Shown one piece after another: positions 52,318 through 60,424 of a stretch of 64,000 nucleotides of DNA. The notes below the pieces were generated by a model. It did no database searches, was not told where the DNA came from, and was given only the letters and a program-made list of their open reading frames with translations. The first letter of the stretch is position 1. Each line of letters begins with the position of its first letter. A program made the position numbers and the translations under genes. The DNA is from Rhodococcus sp. 4CII (GTDB lineage: Bacteria > Actinomycetota > Actinomycetes > Mycobacteriales > Mycobacteriaceae): positions 682,001 to 746,000 of the forward strand of contig NZ_JACCFE010000002.1 in NCBI RefSeq assembly GCF_014256275.1, written 5' to 3'.

Positions 52318-53331
52318 CTAGGCGGTTTCGGTGATCGGACGATCGACCCAGCTCATCAGGTCGCGCAGCTTCTTGCCGGTGACCTCGATCGGGTGCTCGG
52401 CGTTCGCCTTGCGCAGGCTCTCGAGCTCGGTGTTGCCGTTCTCGACGTTGGCGACCAGGCGGCGGGTGAACTCACCCGACTGGATGTCGGCCAGGATCGC
52501 CTTCATGCGCTCCTTGGTGCCGGCGTCGATGACGCGCGGGCCGGACAGGTAGCCACCGAACTCCGCGGTGTCGGACACCGAGTAGTTCATGCGGGCGATG
52601 CCGCCCTCGTACATGAGGTCCACGATGAGCTTGAGCTCGTGCAGCACCTCGAAGTACGCCATCTCGGGCGCGTAGCCGGCCTCGACCATGACCTCGAAAC
52701 CGGTCTTGACCAGTTCCTCGGTGCCGCCGCACAGCACGGCCTGCTCGCCGAAGAGGTCCGTCTCGGTCTCTTCCTTGAACGTGGTCTTGATGACGCCGGC
52801 GCGGGCGCCGCCGATGGCCTTGGCGTAGGACAGCGCGAGTGCCTGGCCCTCACCCTTCGGGTCCTGGTCGATCGCGATGAGCGCGGGGACACCCTTGCCG
52901 TCGACGAACTGACGACGCACCAGGTGGCCCGGGCCCTTCGGGGCGACCATGCCGACGGTGACGAACTCCGGGGCCTTGATCAGCTCGAAGTGGATGTTGA
53001 GGCCGTGTCCGAAGAACAGCGCGTCGCCGTCCTTCAGGTTGGGCTCGATGTCATTGGTGAAGATCGACGCCTGCGCGGTGTCGGGGGCCAGCACCATGAT
53101 CACGTCGGCCCACTCGGAAACCTCGGCGGGGGTACCGACGGTCAGGCCCTGCTCCTCGGCCTTCGCGCGGGACTTCGAGCCCTCCTTGAGGCCGATGCGC
53201 ACATCGACGCCCGAATCGCGCAGGCTCAGCGAGTGCGCGTGGCCCTGGCTTCCGTACCCGATCACAGCGACCTTACGGCCCTGGATGATCGACAGATCGG
53301 CATCGTCGTCGTAGAACATCTCGACTGCCAC
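52318..53331 (-). CDS. ilvC: ketol-acid reductoisomerase
   Basis: IlvC isomerises and reduces acetolactate/acetohydroxybutyrate with NADPH. The 337-residue class I enzyme has KVAVIGYGSQGHAHSLSLRD, MVAPKGPGHLVRRQFVDGKG, FKEETETDLFGEQAVLCGG and EVLHELKLIVDLMYEGGI, with the metal-binding acidic residues in the last two. GTG 53329-53331 has AGAGG upstream. It follows ilvN after 38 bp in ilvB-ilvN-ilvC. Confidence 0.97.
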   Translation of the reverse strand: MAVEMFYDDDADLSIIQGRKVAVIGYGSQGHAHSLSLRDSGVDVRIGLKEGSKSRAKAEEQGLTVGTPAEVSEWADVIMVLAPDTAQASIFTNDIEPNLKDGDALFFGHGLNIHFELIKAPEFVTVGMVAPKGPGHLVRRQFVDGKGVPALIAIDQDPKGEGQALALSYAKAIGGARAGVIKTTFKEETETDLFGEQAVLCGGTEELVKTGFEVMVEAGYAPEMAYFEVLHELKLIVDLMYEGGIARMNYSVSDTAEFGGYLSGPRVIDAGTKERMKAILADIQSGEFTRRLVANVENGNTELESLRKANAEHPIEVTGKKLRDLMSWVDRPITETA

Positions 53332-53369
53332 AGTTCAACCTCTTTCTTGGAATGTGCGTAACTAAAGTA

Positions 53370-53873
53370 CTAGCGAGTGGCCGTGATGGACTTCGGCCCC
53401 CGTCCCACGGCCACGACCCCGGACTGCACGATCTCCCGGATGCCGTACGGATCGAGCATCCGCAGCAGCGCATCCAGCTTGGATCGCGTTCCAGTCGCCT
53501 CGATCGTGACCGACTCCGGGGAGACGTCGATCACCTTGGCGCGGAACAGATTCACCGTCTCGATCACCTGCGTGCGCACGCTGGCGTCGGCTCGCACCTT
53601 GATGAGCACCAACTCGCGGGCGACGGAGGCCTCACCGTCCTGCTCGACGATCTTGATGACGTTGATGAGCTTGTTGAGCTGCTTGGTCACCTGCTCGAGC
53701 GGGAATTCGTCGACGGTCACGACGATGGTCATGCGTGAGATCTCGGGAAGCTCGGTACCACCGACGGCGAGCGACTCGATGTTGAACCCACGACGGGAGA
53801 ACAGCGCGGCCACCCTGGCCAGCACGCCCGGCTTGTCCTCGACGAGAACACTGAGGGTGTGGCTGGTGCTCAC
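53370..53873 (-). CDS. ilvN: acetolactate synthase small (regulatory) subunit
   Basis: IlvN binds valine and regulates IlvB. The 167-residue protein has the ACT domain HTLSVLVEDKPGVLARVAAL and FNIESLAVGGTELPEISRMT, then the C-terminal domain LVLIKVRADASVRTQVIETV and SKLDALLRMLDPYGIREIVQ. GTG 53871-53873 overlaps the ilvB stop by 4 bp; the longer frame would read antisense-like through the ilvB end. Confidence 0.96.
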   Translation of the reverse strand: MSTSHTLSVLVEDKPGVLARVAALFSRRGFNIESLAVGGTELPEISRMTIVVTVDEFPLEQVTKQLNKLINVIKIVEQDGEASVARELVLIKVRADASVRTQVIETVNLFRAKVIDVSPESVTIEATGTRSKLDALLRMLDPYGIREIVQSGVVAVGRGPKSITATR

Positions 53874-55822
53874 TGATCTTCCTCCCCGGCCGCTGCGGCC
53901 GCTGCGGCCGTGCCCGAACGCTGCTCGCGCTCCATGGCCTCGTGAATGACGGCCGGCTCGGCAGCCGCCTCGTCGTCGTCGAACAGCGGACGGATGCCCC
54001 GCGCCGCCATGATCTCGTCGTTGCTCGTACCCGCGGCGACCATCGGCCACACCTGGGCGTCGGCGCCGACGATGAAGTCGATCACCACCGGCTTGTCGTT
54101 GATGGCCTGAGCCTCACGGATCGCGGCCTCGACGTCCTCTTCGCGCTCGACGCGAATGCCGTGGCAGCCCAACGCCTCCGCGAGCTTCACGAAGTCCGGG
54201 ATGCGGACCGCGCCGTGGGTACCGAGGTTGGTGTTCGAGTAGCGCTCGTCGTAGAACAGCGTCTGCCACTGACGCACCATGCCGAGGTTTCCGTTGTTGA
54301 TGAGCGCAACCTTGATCGGGATGCCCTCGAGCGCGCACGTCGCGAGTTCCTGATTGGTCATCTGGAAGCAGCCGTCACCGTCGATGGCCCACACCTCGGT
54401 GTCGGGCATGCCCATCTTGGCGCCCATCGCGGCCGGCACGGCGTAACCCATCGTGCCGAGACCGCCCGAGTTCAGCCAGGTGCGCGGCTTCTCGTAGTTG
54501 ACGAACTGCGCGGCCCACATCTGGTGCTGTCCGACGCCGGCGCAGTAGATCGCGTCGGGACCGGCGAGCTTGCCGACCGCCTGGATCACGTACTCCGGGG
54601 ACAGCGCGCCGTCCGAGGGACGGTCGTAGCTGAGCGGGTAGGTGCGGCGGATTCCGTCGAGGTACGCCCACCACTCGGTGAGGTCGAGCGTGGTTCCGGT
54701 GGCCAGGTCGGCCCTGATCGCCTCGATCAGCTCGACGATGACCTCTTTGCAGTCGCCCACGATCGGCACGTCCGCGTACCGGTTCTTGCCGATCTCCGCC
54801 GGGTCGATGTCGGCGTGGATGACCTTGGCATCGGGGGCGAACGAATCGAGCTGTCCGGTGACGCGGTCGTCGAAGCGCGCACCGAGCGTGATCAGGAGGT
54901 CGCTGCGCTGCAGTGCGGCCACCGCGGCGACCGTGCCGTGCATGCCGGGCATGCCGCAGTTCAGCGTGTGACTGTCCGGGAACGCGCCGCGCGCCATGAG
55001 GGTGGTGACCACCGGAATGCCGGTGAGCTCGGCCAGTTCCAGCAGTTCCGGCGACGATTCCGACTTGATGACGCCACCACCGACGTAGAGCACCGGGTGC
55101 TTCGCGTCCGCGATCAGGCGGGCGGCCTCGCGGACCTGCTTGCCGTGCGGCTTGGTGACGGGACGGTAGCCGGGCAGCCGCATCTCCGGCGGCCACGAGA
55201 ACGTGGTCTGCGCCTGGAGAACGTCCTTCGGGATGTCGACGAGCACCGCGCCGGGACGACCACTGGAGGCGAGGTAGAAGGCCTCCGCGATGATCCGGGG
55301 GATGTCGATGCCGTCGGTGATGAGGAAGTTGTGCTTCGTGATCGGCATGGTGATGCCGGAGATGTCGGCTTCCTGGAACGCGTCGGTGCCGATGAGCCCG
55401 CGGCCGACCTGTCCGGTGATGGCCACGACCGGAACGGAGTCCATCTGGGCGTCGGCGAGCGGGGTCACGAGGTTGGTGGCACCGGGGCCCGACGTCGCCA
55501 TACAGACGCCGACCTTGCCGGTCGCCTGGGCGTAACCGGTGGCGGCGTGGCCTGCACCCTGCTCGTGACGGACGAGCACGTGCCGGACCTTCTTCGAGTC
55601 GAACAGCGGGTCGTAGACAGGGAGAACGGCACCACCCGGAATGCCGAATACCGTGTCGACCTCGAGCTCCTCGAGGGCTCGGACCACGGACTGGGCGCCA
55701 CTGACCCGCTCGGGGGCGAGTTGGCGGCGGCTACCGGTCTGCGTCGCGGCGGCCGCGGTCGTCGGGCTTGCTGCCCCCGACTTGCGCGGCGTGGGTTGAG
55801 GCCGTGCGGTTGGTGCGCTCAC
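53870..55822 (-). CDS. ilvB: acetolactate synthase large subunit
   Basis: IlvB condenses pyruvate with pyruvate or 2-oxobutyrate, the first common step to Val/Ile/Leu. The 650-residue ThDP enzyme shows VDTVFGIPGGAVLPVYD, HEQGAGHAATGYAQATGKVG (catalytic Glu), TSGPGATNLVTPLADAQMDS and AIDGDGCFQMTNQELAT to LINNGNLGM, the ThDP motif. The first 40 residues and last 20 (Ala/Glu-rich) are non-conserved. GTG 55820-55822 is used. It is preceded by the leader-peptide attenuator. Confidence 0.96.
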   Translation of the reverse strand: MSAPTARPQPTPRKSGAASPTTAAAATQTGSRRQLAPERVSGAQSVVRALEELEVDTVFGIPGGAVLPVYDPLFDSKKVRHVLVRHEQGAGHAATGYAQATGKVGVCMATSGPGATNLVTPLADAQMDSVPVVAITGQVGRGLIGTDAFQEADISGITMPITKHNFLITDGIDIPRIIAEAFYLASSGRPGAVLVDIPKDVLQAQTTFSWPPEMRLPGYRPVTKPHGKQVREAARLIADAKHPVLYVGGGVIKSESSPELLELAELTGIPVVTTLMARGAFPDSHTLNCGMPGMHGTVAAVAALQRSDLLITLGARFDDRVTGQLDSFAPDAKVIHADIDPAEIGKNRYADVPIVGDCKEVIVELIEAIRADLATGTTLDLTEWWAYLDGIRRTYPLSYDRPSDGALSPEYVIQAVGKLAGPDAIYCAGVGQHQMWAAQFVNYEKPRTWLNSGGLGTMGYAVPAAMGAKMGMPDTEVWAIDGDGCFQMTNQELATCALEGIPIKVALINNGNLGMVRQWQTLFYDERYSNTNLGTHGAVRIPDFVKLAEALGCHGIRVEREEDVEAAIREAQAINDKPVVIDFIVGADAQVWPMVAAGTSNDEIMAARGIRPLFDDDEAAAEPAVIHEAMEREQRSGTAAAAAAAGEEDQ

Positions 55823-55854
55823 TGGGAAATCCTCTGATTCTGGCTCCGGGCAAC

Positions 55855-55887
55855 AAAAAACCCCCGTCAGCGAATGCTGTACGAGGG
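55855..55887 (-). terminator. attenuator terminator upstream of ilvB
   Basis: On the minus strand CCCTCGT-A-CAGC, loop ATTC, GCTG-ACGGGGG, followed by TTTTTT (the A run at 55855-55860). It is a 7-bp plus 4-bp stem with one bulged A and one G-U pair. It lies between the leader peptide and the ilvB start, so it is placed to stop transcription before ilvB. Confidence 0.85.
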
Positions 55888-55888
55888 T

Positions 55889-55940
55889 GGCGCGTCGTTA
55901 TCTGGCGAGTTGAAGGAATCGACTCAGGCGACGACGCGCC
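55889..55940 (-). promoter_or_regulatory. leader hairpin 1:2 of the ilvB attenuator
   Basis: The arms 55889-55898 and 55931-55940 are perfectly complementary over 10 bp (GGCGCGTCGT with ACGACGCGCC). The first arm on the RNA covers the Arg-Val codons at the end of the leader peptide, the second lies just before the terminator. A ribosome stalled on the leader codons would block this hairpin; its alternate partner is not obvious from sequence. Confidence 0.7.
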
Positions 55941-55971
55941 GGCCGATTACGAGCAACTCATTCTGTTTCAC
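55924..55971 (-). CDS. ilvB leader peptide, apparently leaderless
   Basis: A 15-codon reading frame GTG...TGA codes MKQNELLVIGRRVVA, with six of fifteen residues Leu, Val or Ile. It lies 101 bp before the ilvB start and is followed by the two hairpins above. Its GTG lies 7 nt after a -10 candidate (TACCGT, 55979-55984), so transcription could start at or next to the GTG and translation need no Shine-Dalgarno. In Corynebacterium glutamicum ilvBNC is known to be attenuated by a leader peptide lacking a ribosome site. Too short for automated calling; function inferred from composition and position. Confidence 0.75.
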   Translation of the reverse strand: MKQNELLVIGRRVVA

Positions 55972-55978
55972 GCGCTCG

Positions 55979-56008
55979 ACGGTAGGCGCGCTAATGGTGA
56001 ACAGTCAA
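55979..56008 (-). promoter_or_regulatory. ilvB promoter
   Basis: Minus-strand TTGACT (56003-56008), an 18-bp spacer and TACCGT (55979-55984). It fits the leader peptide start and the divergent cfp6 promoter, whose -35 is one base further on. Confidence 0.6.
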
Positions 56009-56009
56009 C

Positions 56010-56038
56010 TTGGTGAGTCGGCCGTCCCAGAATATGAG
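56010..56038 (+). promoter_or_regulatory. cfp6 promoter
   Basis: Plus-strand TTGGTG (56010-56015), a 17-bp spacer and TATGAG (56033-56038) would start RNA about 25 nt before the cfp6 GTG. Its -35 box abuts that of the ilvB promoter on the other strand. Confidence 0.5.
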
Positions 56039-56068
56039 ATACGTCGGCTGCGGTGCGAAGATGTAGAG

Positions 56069-56587
56069 GTGTCAACTTCGCAGCAGCCCGTGCCACCGGA
56101 ATCATCATCCCACACGACGAACCCACCCAAGCAGGTCATCCGGATTTCTCCCCTGGCCTACCTGGGATGCGCCTTCCTCCTGTTCGCCGTGTCGTTCCCC
56201 ATCTTCGGCTGGCCCGCCGCCTTCGGCTGGCTCGTGATCGCGCCGATCGTCGCGGCGGCCTGGGTCGCGCGGGTGCGCACCACGGTCACGTCCGACGGGC
56301 TCGAGGTGCGCCGGCTGTTCGGCGGCCGGTCCCTCGCATGGTCCGAGATCACCGGATTCCGCTTCCCCCGGAGCGGGTGGGCCCGCGCGACGTTGGCGGA
56401 CGGCGGCGAGGTCACCCTCCCCGTCGTCACGTTCGACCGGCTGCCGGAGATCGCCGAGGCGAGCGGCGGCCGGATCACCGACCCCTACGCGGCGGCCGCC
56501 GCAGCGGAGGAAGCGGCCCACCACACCGCGACCGAATCGGACGGCGAGCACCCGGCGGACGACCGGCCCGCCACAGACGGGGAATAG
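56069..56587 (+). CDS. cfp6: PH-domain membrane protein, CFP6 family
   Basis: This is a 172-residue protein of the family of mycobacterial CFP6 (low-molecular-weight antigen 6), a bacterial PH-domain membrane protein next to ilvB. It has two close hydrophobic segments (about residues 28-65, AYLGCAFLLFAVSFPIFGWP and AFGWLVIAPIVAAAWVARV), then the PH-like part TTVTSDGLEVRRLFGGRSLAW and GWARATLADGGEVTLPVVTF. The C-terminal tail is acidic. Function unknown. GTG 56069-56071 is the best start; longer frames lie in the ilvB leader. Confidence 0.8.
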   Translation: MSTSQQPVPPESSSHTTNPPKQVIRISPLAYLGCAFLLFAVSFPIFGWPAAFGWLVIAPIVAAAWVARVRTTVTSDGLEVRRLFGGRSLAWSEITGFRFPRSGWARATLADGGEVTLPVVTFDRLPEIAEASGGRITDPYAAAAAAEEAAHHTATESDGEHPADDRPATDGE

Positions 56588-56603
56588 CGCGCGAGTAGCG
56601 TTT

Positions 56604-56625
56604 GTCAGTACTTCCGTACGCTGAC
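56604..56625 (+). promoter_or_regulatory. inverted repeat before ilvD
   Basis: GTCAGTAC-TTCC-GTA-CG-CTGAC lies in the 52 bp between cfp6 and ilvD, ending 14 bp before the ilvD start and just before the AAGGAA ribosome site. It may be an operator or a small mRNA hairpin. No conserved motif is recognised. Confidence 0.35.
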
Positions 56626-56639
56626 TAAGGAATACGCTC

Positions 56640-58484
56640 ATGCCCCCGCTGAGGTCCCGAACCACCACCGCAGGACGAAATGCCGCAGGCGCCCGCGCCC
56701 TGTGGCGCGCCACCGGAATGACCGACTCCGACTTCGGGAAACCGATCGTCGCGATCGCGAACTCGTACACGCAGTTCGTTCCCGGGCACGTCCACCTGAA
56801 GAACGTCGGCGACATCGTCGCCGACGCCGTCCGCGCCGCCGGTGGTGTACCTCGCGAGTTCCACACGATCGCCGTCGACGACGGCATCGCGATGGGGCAC
56901 GGCGGAATGCTGTATTCCCTTCCCAGCCGCGAGATCATCGCCGACTCCGTCGAGTACATGGTCAACGCGCACACCGCCGACGCGCTCGTCTGCATCTCCA
57001 ATTGCGACAAGATCACGCCCGGAATGCTCAATGCCGCACTGCGTTTGAACGTCCCCACCGTGTTCGTGTCGGGCGGGCCGATGGAGGCGGGCAAGGCCGT
57101 GGTGGTGAACGGCGTCGCGCAGGCGCCGACCGACCTCATCACGGCGATCTCGGCGAGCGCCAACGACCAGGTCGACGACGAAGGACTGTCCGAGGTCGAG
57201 CGCAGCGCGTGCCCGACGTGCGGATCGTGCTCGGGCATGTTCACCGCGAACTCGATGAACTGCCTCACCGAGGCCCTCGGCCTGGCACTGCCCGGCAACG
57301 GCTCCACCCTCGCCACCCACGAGGCCCGTCGCGCGCTGTTCACCCGCGCGGGCACCACCGTCGTCGAGGCCGCCCTGCGGTACTACCGCGACGAGGACGA
57401 CTCCGTCCTCCCCCGCAACATCGCGACGCCTGCCGCGTTCCGCAACGCGATGGCGCTGGATGTCGCGATGGGCGGTTCCACCAACACGGTGCTGCACACT
57501 CTCGCAGCGGCACAGGAGGGCGAGGTCTACGACTTCGACCTCGACAAGATCGACGAGATCAGCCGCAAGGTGCCGTGTCTGTCGAAGGTCTCGCCGAACT
57601 CGGACTACCACATGGAGGACGTGCACCGGGCAGGCGGAATTCCGGCGATCCTCGGCGAACTGCGCCGGGCGGGACTGCTCGAGAGCGACGTCTCCACCGT
57701 GCACACGAAGAGCTTCGACGAGTGGCTCGACACGTGGGACATCCGGTCCGGCAAGGCATCCGACGAGGCGGTCGAGCTCTTCCACGCCGCGCCCGGCGGC
57801 GTCCGCACCACCGAGCCGTTCTCGACGAACAACCGGTGGTCGTCGCTCGATACGGACGCCGCAGGCGGCTGCATCCGCGACTTCGAGCACAAGCACACGG
57901 TCGAGGGCGGGCTGGCGGTGCTGCGCGGCAACATCGCCGTCGACGGCGCGGTCATCAAGACTGCGGGCATCGACGAAGACCTGTTCCACTTCCAGGGACC
58001 CGCGCGTGTCGTGGAGTCACAGGAAGAGGCGGTGTCGGTGATCCTCGGCAAGAAGATTCAGCCCGGCGAGGTCCTCGTCGTGCGGTACGAGGGCCCCGCA
58101 GGCGGCCCCGGCATGCAGGAGATGCTGCACCCCACCGCATTCCTCAAGGGCTCAGGCCTCGGGAAGAAGTGCGCGCTGATCACCGACGGGCGTTTCTCCG
58201 GCGGTTCCTCGGGGCTGTCCATCGGCCACATCTCCCCCGAAGCCGCCAGCGGCGGCGCCATCGGCCTGGTGGAGGACGGCGACCAGATCCTCATCGACAT
58301 CGCGACCCGCACACTGAAGCTTCTCGTCGACGACGCGGTGCTCGCCGAGCGCCGGGCGAAGATGGAGTCGTCCGAGCGTCCGTGGCAGCCGGTGAACCGC
58401 GAACGCACCGTCACCACCGCTCTGCGCGCGTACGCCGCTCTCGCCACGTCCGCCGACAAGGGCGCGGTCCGGCACGTTCCCTGA
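56640..58484 (+). CDS. ilvD: dihydroxy-acid dehydratase
   Basis: IlvD dehydrates dihydroxyacids to 2-keto acids in Val/Ile synthesis. The 614-residue enzyme has FGKPIVAIANSYTQFVPGHV, VCISNCDKITPGMLNAALRL and SACPTCGSCSGMFTANSMNC, the cysteines binding the Fe-S cluster, then KKCALITDGRFSGGSSGLSI. ATG 56640 has AAGGAA upstream. It ends in a strong hairpin at 58511. The permease gene follows 334 bp later. Confidence 0.97.
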   Translation: MPPLRSRTTTAGRNAAGARALWRATGMTDSDFGKPIVAIANSYTQFVPGHVHLKNVGDIVADAVRAAGGVPREFHTIAVDDGIAMGHGGMLYSLPSREIIADSVEYMVNAHTADALVCISNCDKITPGMLNAALRLNVPTVFVSGGPMEAGKAVVVNGVAQAPTDLITAISASANDQVDDEGLSEVERSACPTCGSCSGMFTANSMNCLTEALGLALPGNGSTLATHEARRALFTRAGTTVVEAALRYYRDEDDSVLPRNIATPAAFRNAMALDVAMGGSTNTVLHTLAAAQEGEVYDFDLDKIDEISRKVPCLSKVSPNSDYHMEDVHRAGGIPAILGELRRAGLLESDVSTVHTKSFDEWLDTWDIRSGKASDEAVELFHAAPGGVRTTEPFSTNNRWSSLDTDAAGGCIRDFEHKHTVEGGLAVLRGNIAVDGAVIKTAGIDEDLFHFQGPARVVESQEEAVSVILGKKIQPGEVLVVRYEGPAGGPGMQEMLHPTAFLKGSGLGKKCALITDGRFSGGSSGLSIGHISPEAASGGAIGLVEDGDQILIDIATRTLKLLVDDAVLAERRAKMESSERPWQPVNRERTVTTALRAYAALATSADKGAVRHVP

Positions 58485-58818
58485 CAATCCGCAGCGCACC
58501 GAGCAGACACGAAGCCGGGTGCCGCAGCAGGAGGATTCCTGCCGCGGCACCCGGCTTCCGTCGTCGGTGGGGCCGCCTCCTCGATGTGACCGGTTTCGAC
58601 TCGGATGTGACCACCCTCACGGGTGATCAACTCGCTCAGACGGAAACACTCGAGAACACGTTCCTCTGATCGATTTGATCAGTTGGGCCGTCGCTTCTTG
58701 CACACGGCGCTCAGTAGTGGTTCCCTCAGGTGGCCGTTGAGACCTACATCACAATCGGCAGCCCACCGGAACATCTCCGGCCCACGAGGCCGTCGGGAAC
58801 ACAACCAAGGAGCGACAC
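58485..58818. other. 334-bp interval between ilvD and the APC permease
   Basis: I see no protein gene here. It holds the ilvD terminator (58511-58558), then about 100 bp without structure, then the inverted repeat CTGATC (58666-58671) / GATCAG (58677-58682), and the promoter region of the permease, whose -10/-35 boxes I cannot fix. Confidence 0.7.
58511..58558 (+). terminator. ilvD terminator
   Basis: A perfect 15-bp stem GAAGCCGGGTGCCGC / GCGGCACCCGGCTTC encloses an inner CAGGA/TCCTG stem. It starts 26 bp after the ilvD stop. There is no T run, as with other terminators in this window. Confidence 0.85.
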
Positions 58819-60354
58819 ATGCCCGGAGTCGGCATATGGCGAACGAAATCCGTTGAGCAATCGATAGCGGACACCGACGAACCCGACACCCGGCTGCGGC
58901 GGGAACTCACCGCGAAGGACCTCACCGTCTTCGGTGTCGCCGTCGTGATCGGCGCCGGCATCTTCACGCTCACCGCCCGGACCGCAGGCAACGTTGCCGG
59001 CCCGTCCATCTCCCTCGCCTTCGTCCTCGCCGCCATCGCGTGCGGCCTGGCCGCCCTCTGTTACGCCGAGTTCGCCTCCACCGTCCCCGTCGCAGGCAGT
59101 GCGTACACGTTCTCCTACGCCACCTTCGGCGAGTTCGTCGCCTGGATCATCGGCTGGGACCTCATCCTCGAATTCGCCCTCGCCGCGGCCGTCGTCTCCA
59201 AGGGCTGGTCGCTGTATCTGGGCAACGTCCTCGGGTTCAGCGGATCCACCACCGCCCACCTCGGCCCCATCGACTTCGACTGGGGCTCCCTGATCATCGT
59301 CGGCGGCATCACCATCGTGCTCGCCATCGGGACCAAGGTGTCCTCGCGCGTGTCCGCCGTCATCACGGCCATCAAGATCGCGGTCGTCCTCCTCGTCATC
59401 GCCGTGGGCGTCTTCTACATCAAGAAGGAGAACTACGCCCCGTACATCCCGCCGGCCGAGAGCACCGAGACCGCCGCACACGGTGTGCACCAGAGTCTCT
59501 TCTCGTTCCTCTCCGGCGCGGACGGCAGCAGCTACGGCTGGTACGGCCTCCTCGCCGCGGCAAGCCTCGTCTTCTTCGCCTTCATCGGATTCGACGTCGT
59601 CGCTACCACCGCCGAAGAGACCAAGAACCCGCAGAAGGCTCTCCCCCGCGGCATCCTCGGCTCGCTCGCGATCGTCACCGTGCTCTACGTCGCCGTGACC
59701 CTCGTGCTCACCGGCATGGTGAAGTACACCGACCTCAAGACCGGCAGCCCGCTCGTCGGCGACAGCAGCGCCACCCTCGCGACCGCGTTCGAGGCACACG
59801 GCATCACCTGGGCCCAGACCGCCATCAACTTCGGCGGACTCGCCGGCCTCACCACCGTCGTGATGGTGATGATGCTCGGTCAGACCCGGGTCCTGTTCGC
59901 CATGTCCCGGGACGGCCTGATGCCCCGCAGTCTCGCGAAGACCGGCAAGAAGGGCACCCCGGTCCGCATCACGCTGTTCGTCGGCGCCGTCGTGGCCGTC
60001 CTCGCCGCCTTCTTCCCGATGGGCACACTCGAGGAGATGGTGAACATCGGCACGCTCTTCGCGTTCGTCCTGGTCTGCATCGGCGTCATCATCCTGCGCC
60101 GCACCCGCCCCGACCTGCCCCGCGGATTCCGCGTCCCGCTCGTCCCGCTCGTCCCCATCCTCGCAGTCCTCGCCTGCGGATGGCTGATGCTGAACCTCTC
60201 CGTCGAGACCTGGATCCGATTCCTGGTGTGGATGGCCCTCGGCGTCGTGGTCTACCTCGCCTACGGCCGGCGCAAGTCGGTCCTCGGACAGAAGCTCGCC
60301 GCACAGGCCGGCCCGCCCGAGGAGGAGAACATCCCCGAACTCGCCCAGCGCTGA
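58819..60354 (+). CDS. APC-family amino-acid permease
   Basis: This is a 511-residue APC-superfamily permease, CAT-like, with 12-14 hydrophobic segments. The substrate-binding GAGIFTLTARTAG in TM1, VPVAGSAYTFSYATFGEFVA (TM3), FFAFIGFDVVATTAEETKNP (TM6) and LGQTRVLFAMSRDGLMPRSL (TM8) are the cationic-amino-acid transporter pattern. The exact amino acid is unknown. ATG 58819 has AAGGAG 6-7 nt upstream. It stands alone, convergent with the DoxX gene, with a terminator between them. Confidence 0.92.
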   Translation: MPGVGIWRTKSVEQSIADTDEPDTRLRRELTAKDLTVFGVAVVIGAGIFTLTARTAGNVAGPSISLAFVLAAIACGLAALCYAEFASTVPVAGSAYTFSYATFGEFVAWIIGWDLILEFALAAAVVSKGWSLYLGNVLGFSGSTTAHLGPIDFDWGSLIIVGGITIVLAIGTKVSSRVSAVITAIKIAVVLLVIAVGVFYIKKENYAPYIPPAESTETAAHGVHQSLFSFLSGADGSSYGWYGLLAAASLVFFAFIGFDVVATTAEETKNPQKALPRGILGSLAIVTVLYVAVTLVLTGMVKYTDLKTGSPLVGDSSATLATAFEAHGITWAQTAINFGGLAGLTTVVMVMMLGQTRVLFAMSRDGLMPRSLAKTGKKGTPVRITLFVGAVVAVLAAFFPMGTLEEMVNIGTLFAFVLVCIGVIILRRTRPDLPRGFRVPLVPLVPILAVLACGWLMLNLSVETWIRFLVWMALGVVVYLAYGRRKSVLGQKLAAQAGPPEEENIPELAQR

Positions 60355-60368
60355 CCCTGCGGGGACAA

Positions 60369-60409
60369 CGACGGCGCCGCACTCCCGATCCGGGGGTGCG
60401 GCGCAGTCG
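60369..60409. terminator. bidirectional terminator between permease and DoxX genes
   Basis: GCGCCGCACTCCC / GGGGGTGCGGCGC (13 bp with one G-U pair on one strand) with loop GATCC, extended by CGAC/GTCG outside after one mismatch. It lies between the convergent stops. Confidence 0.8.
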
Positions 60410-60424
60410 TGGACGGTGGAGCGG

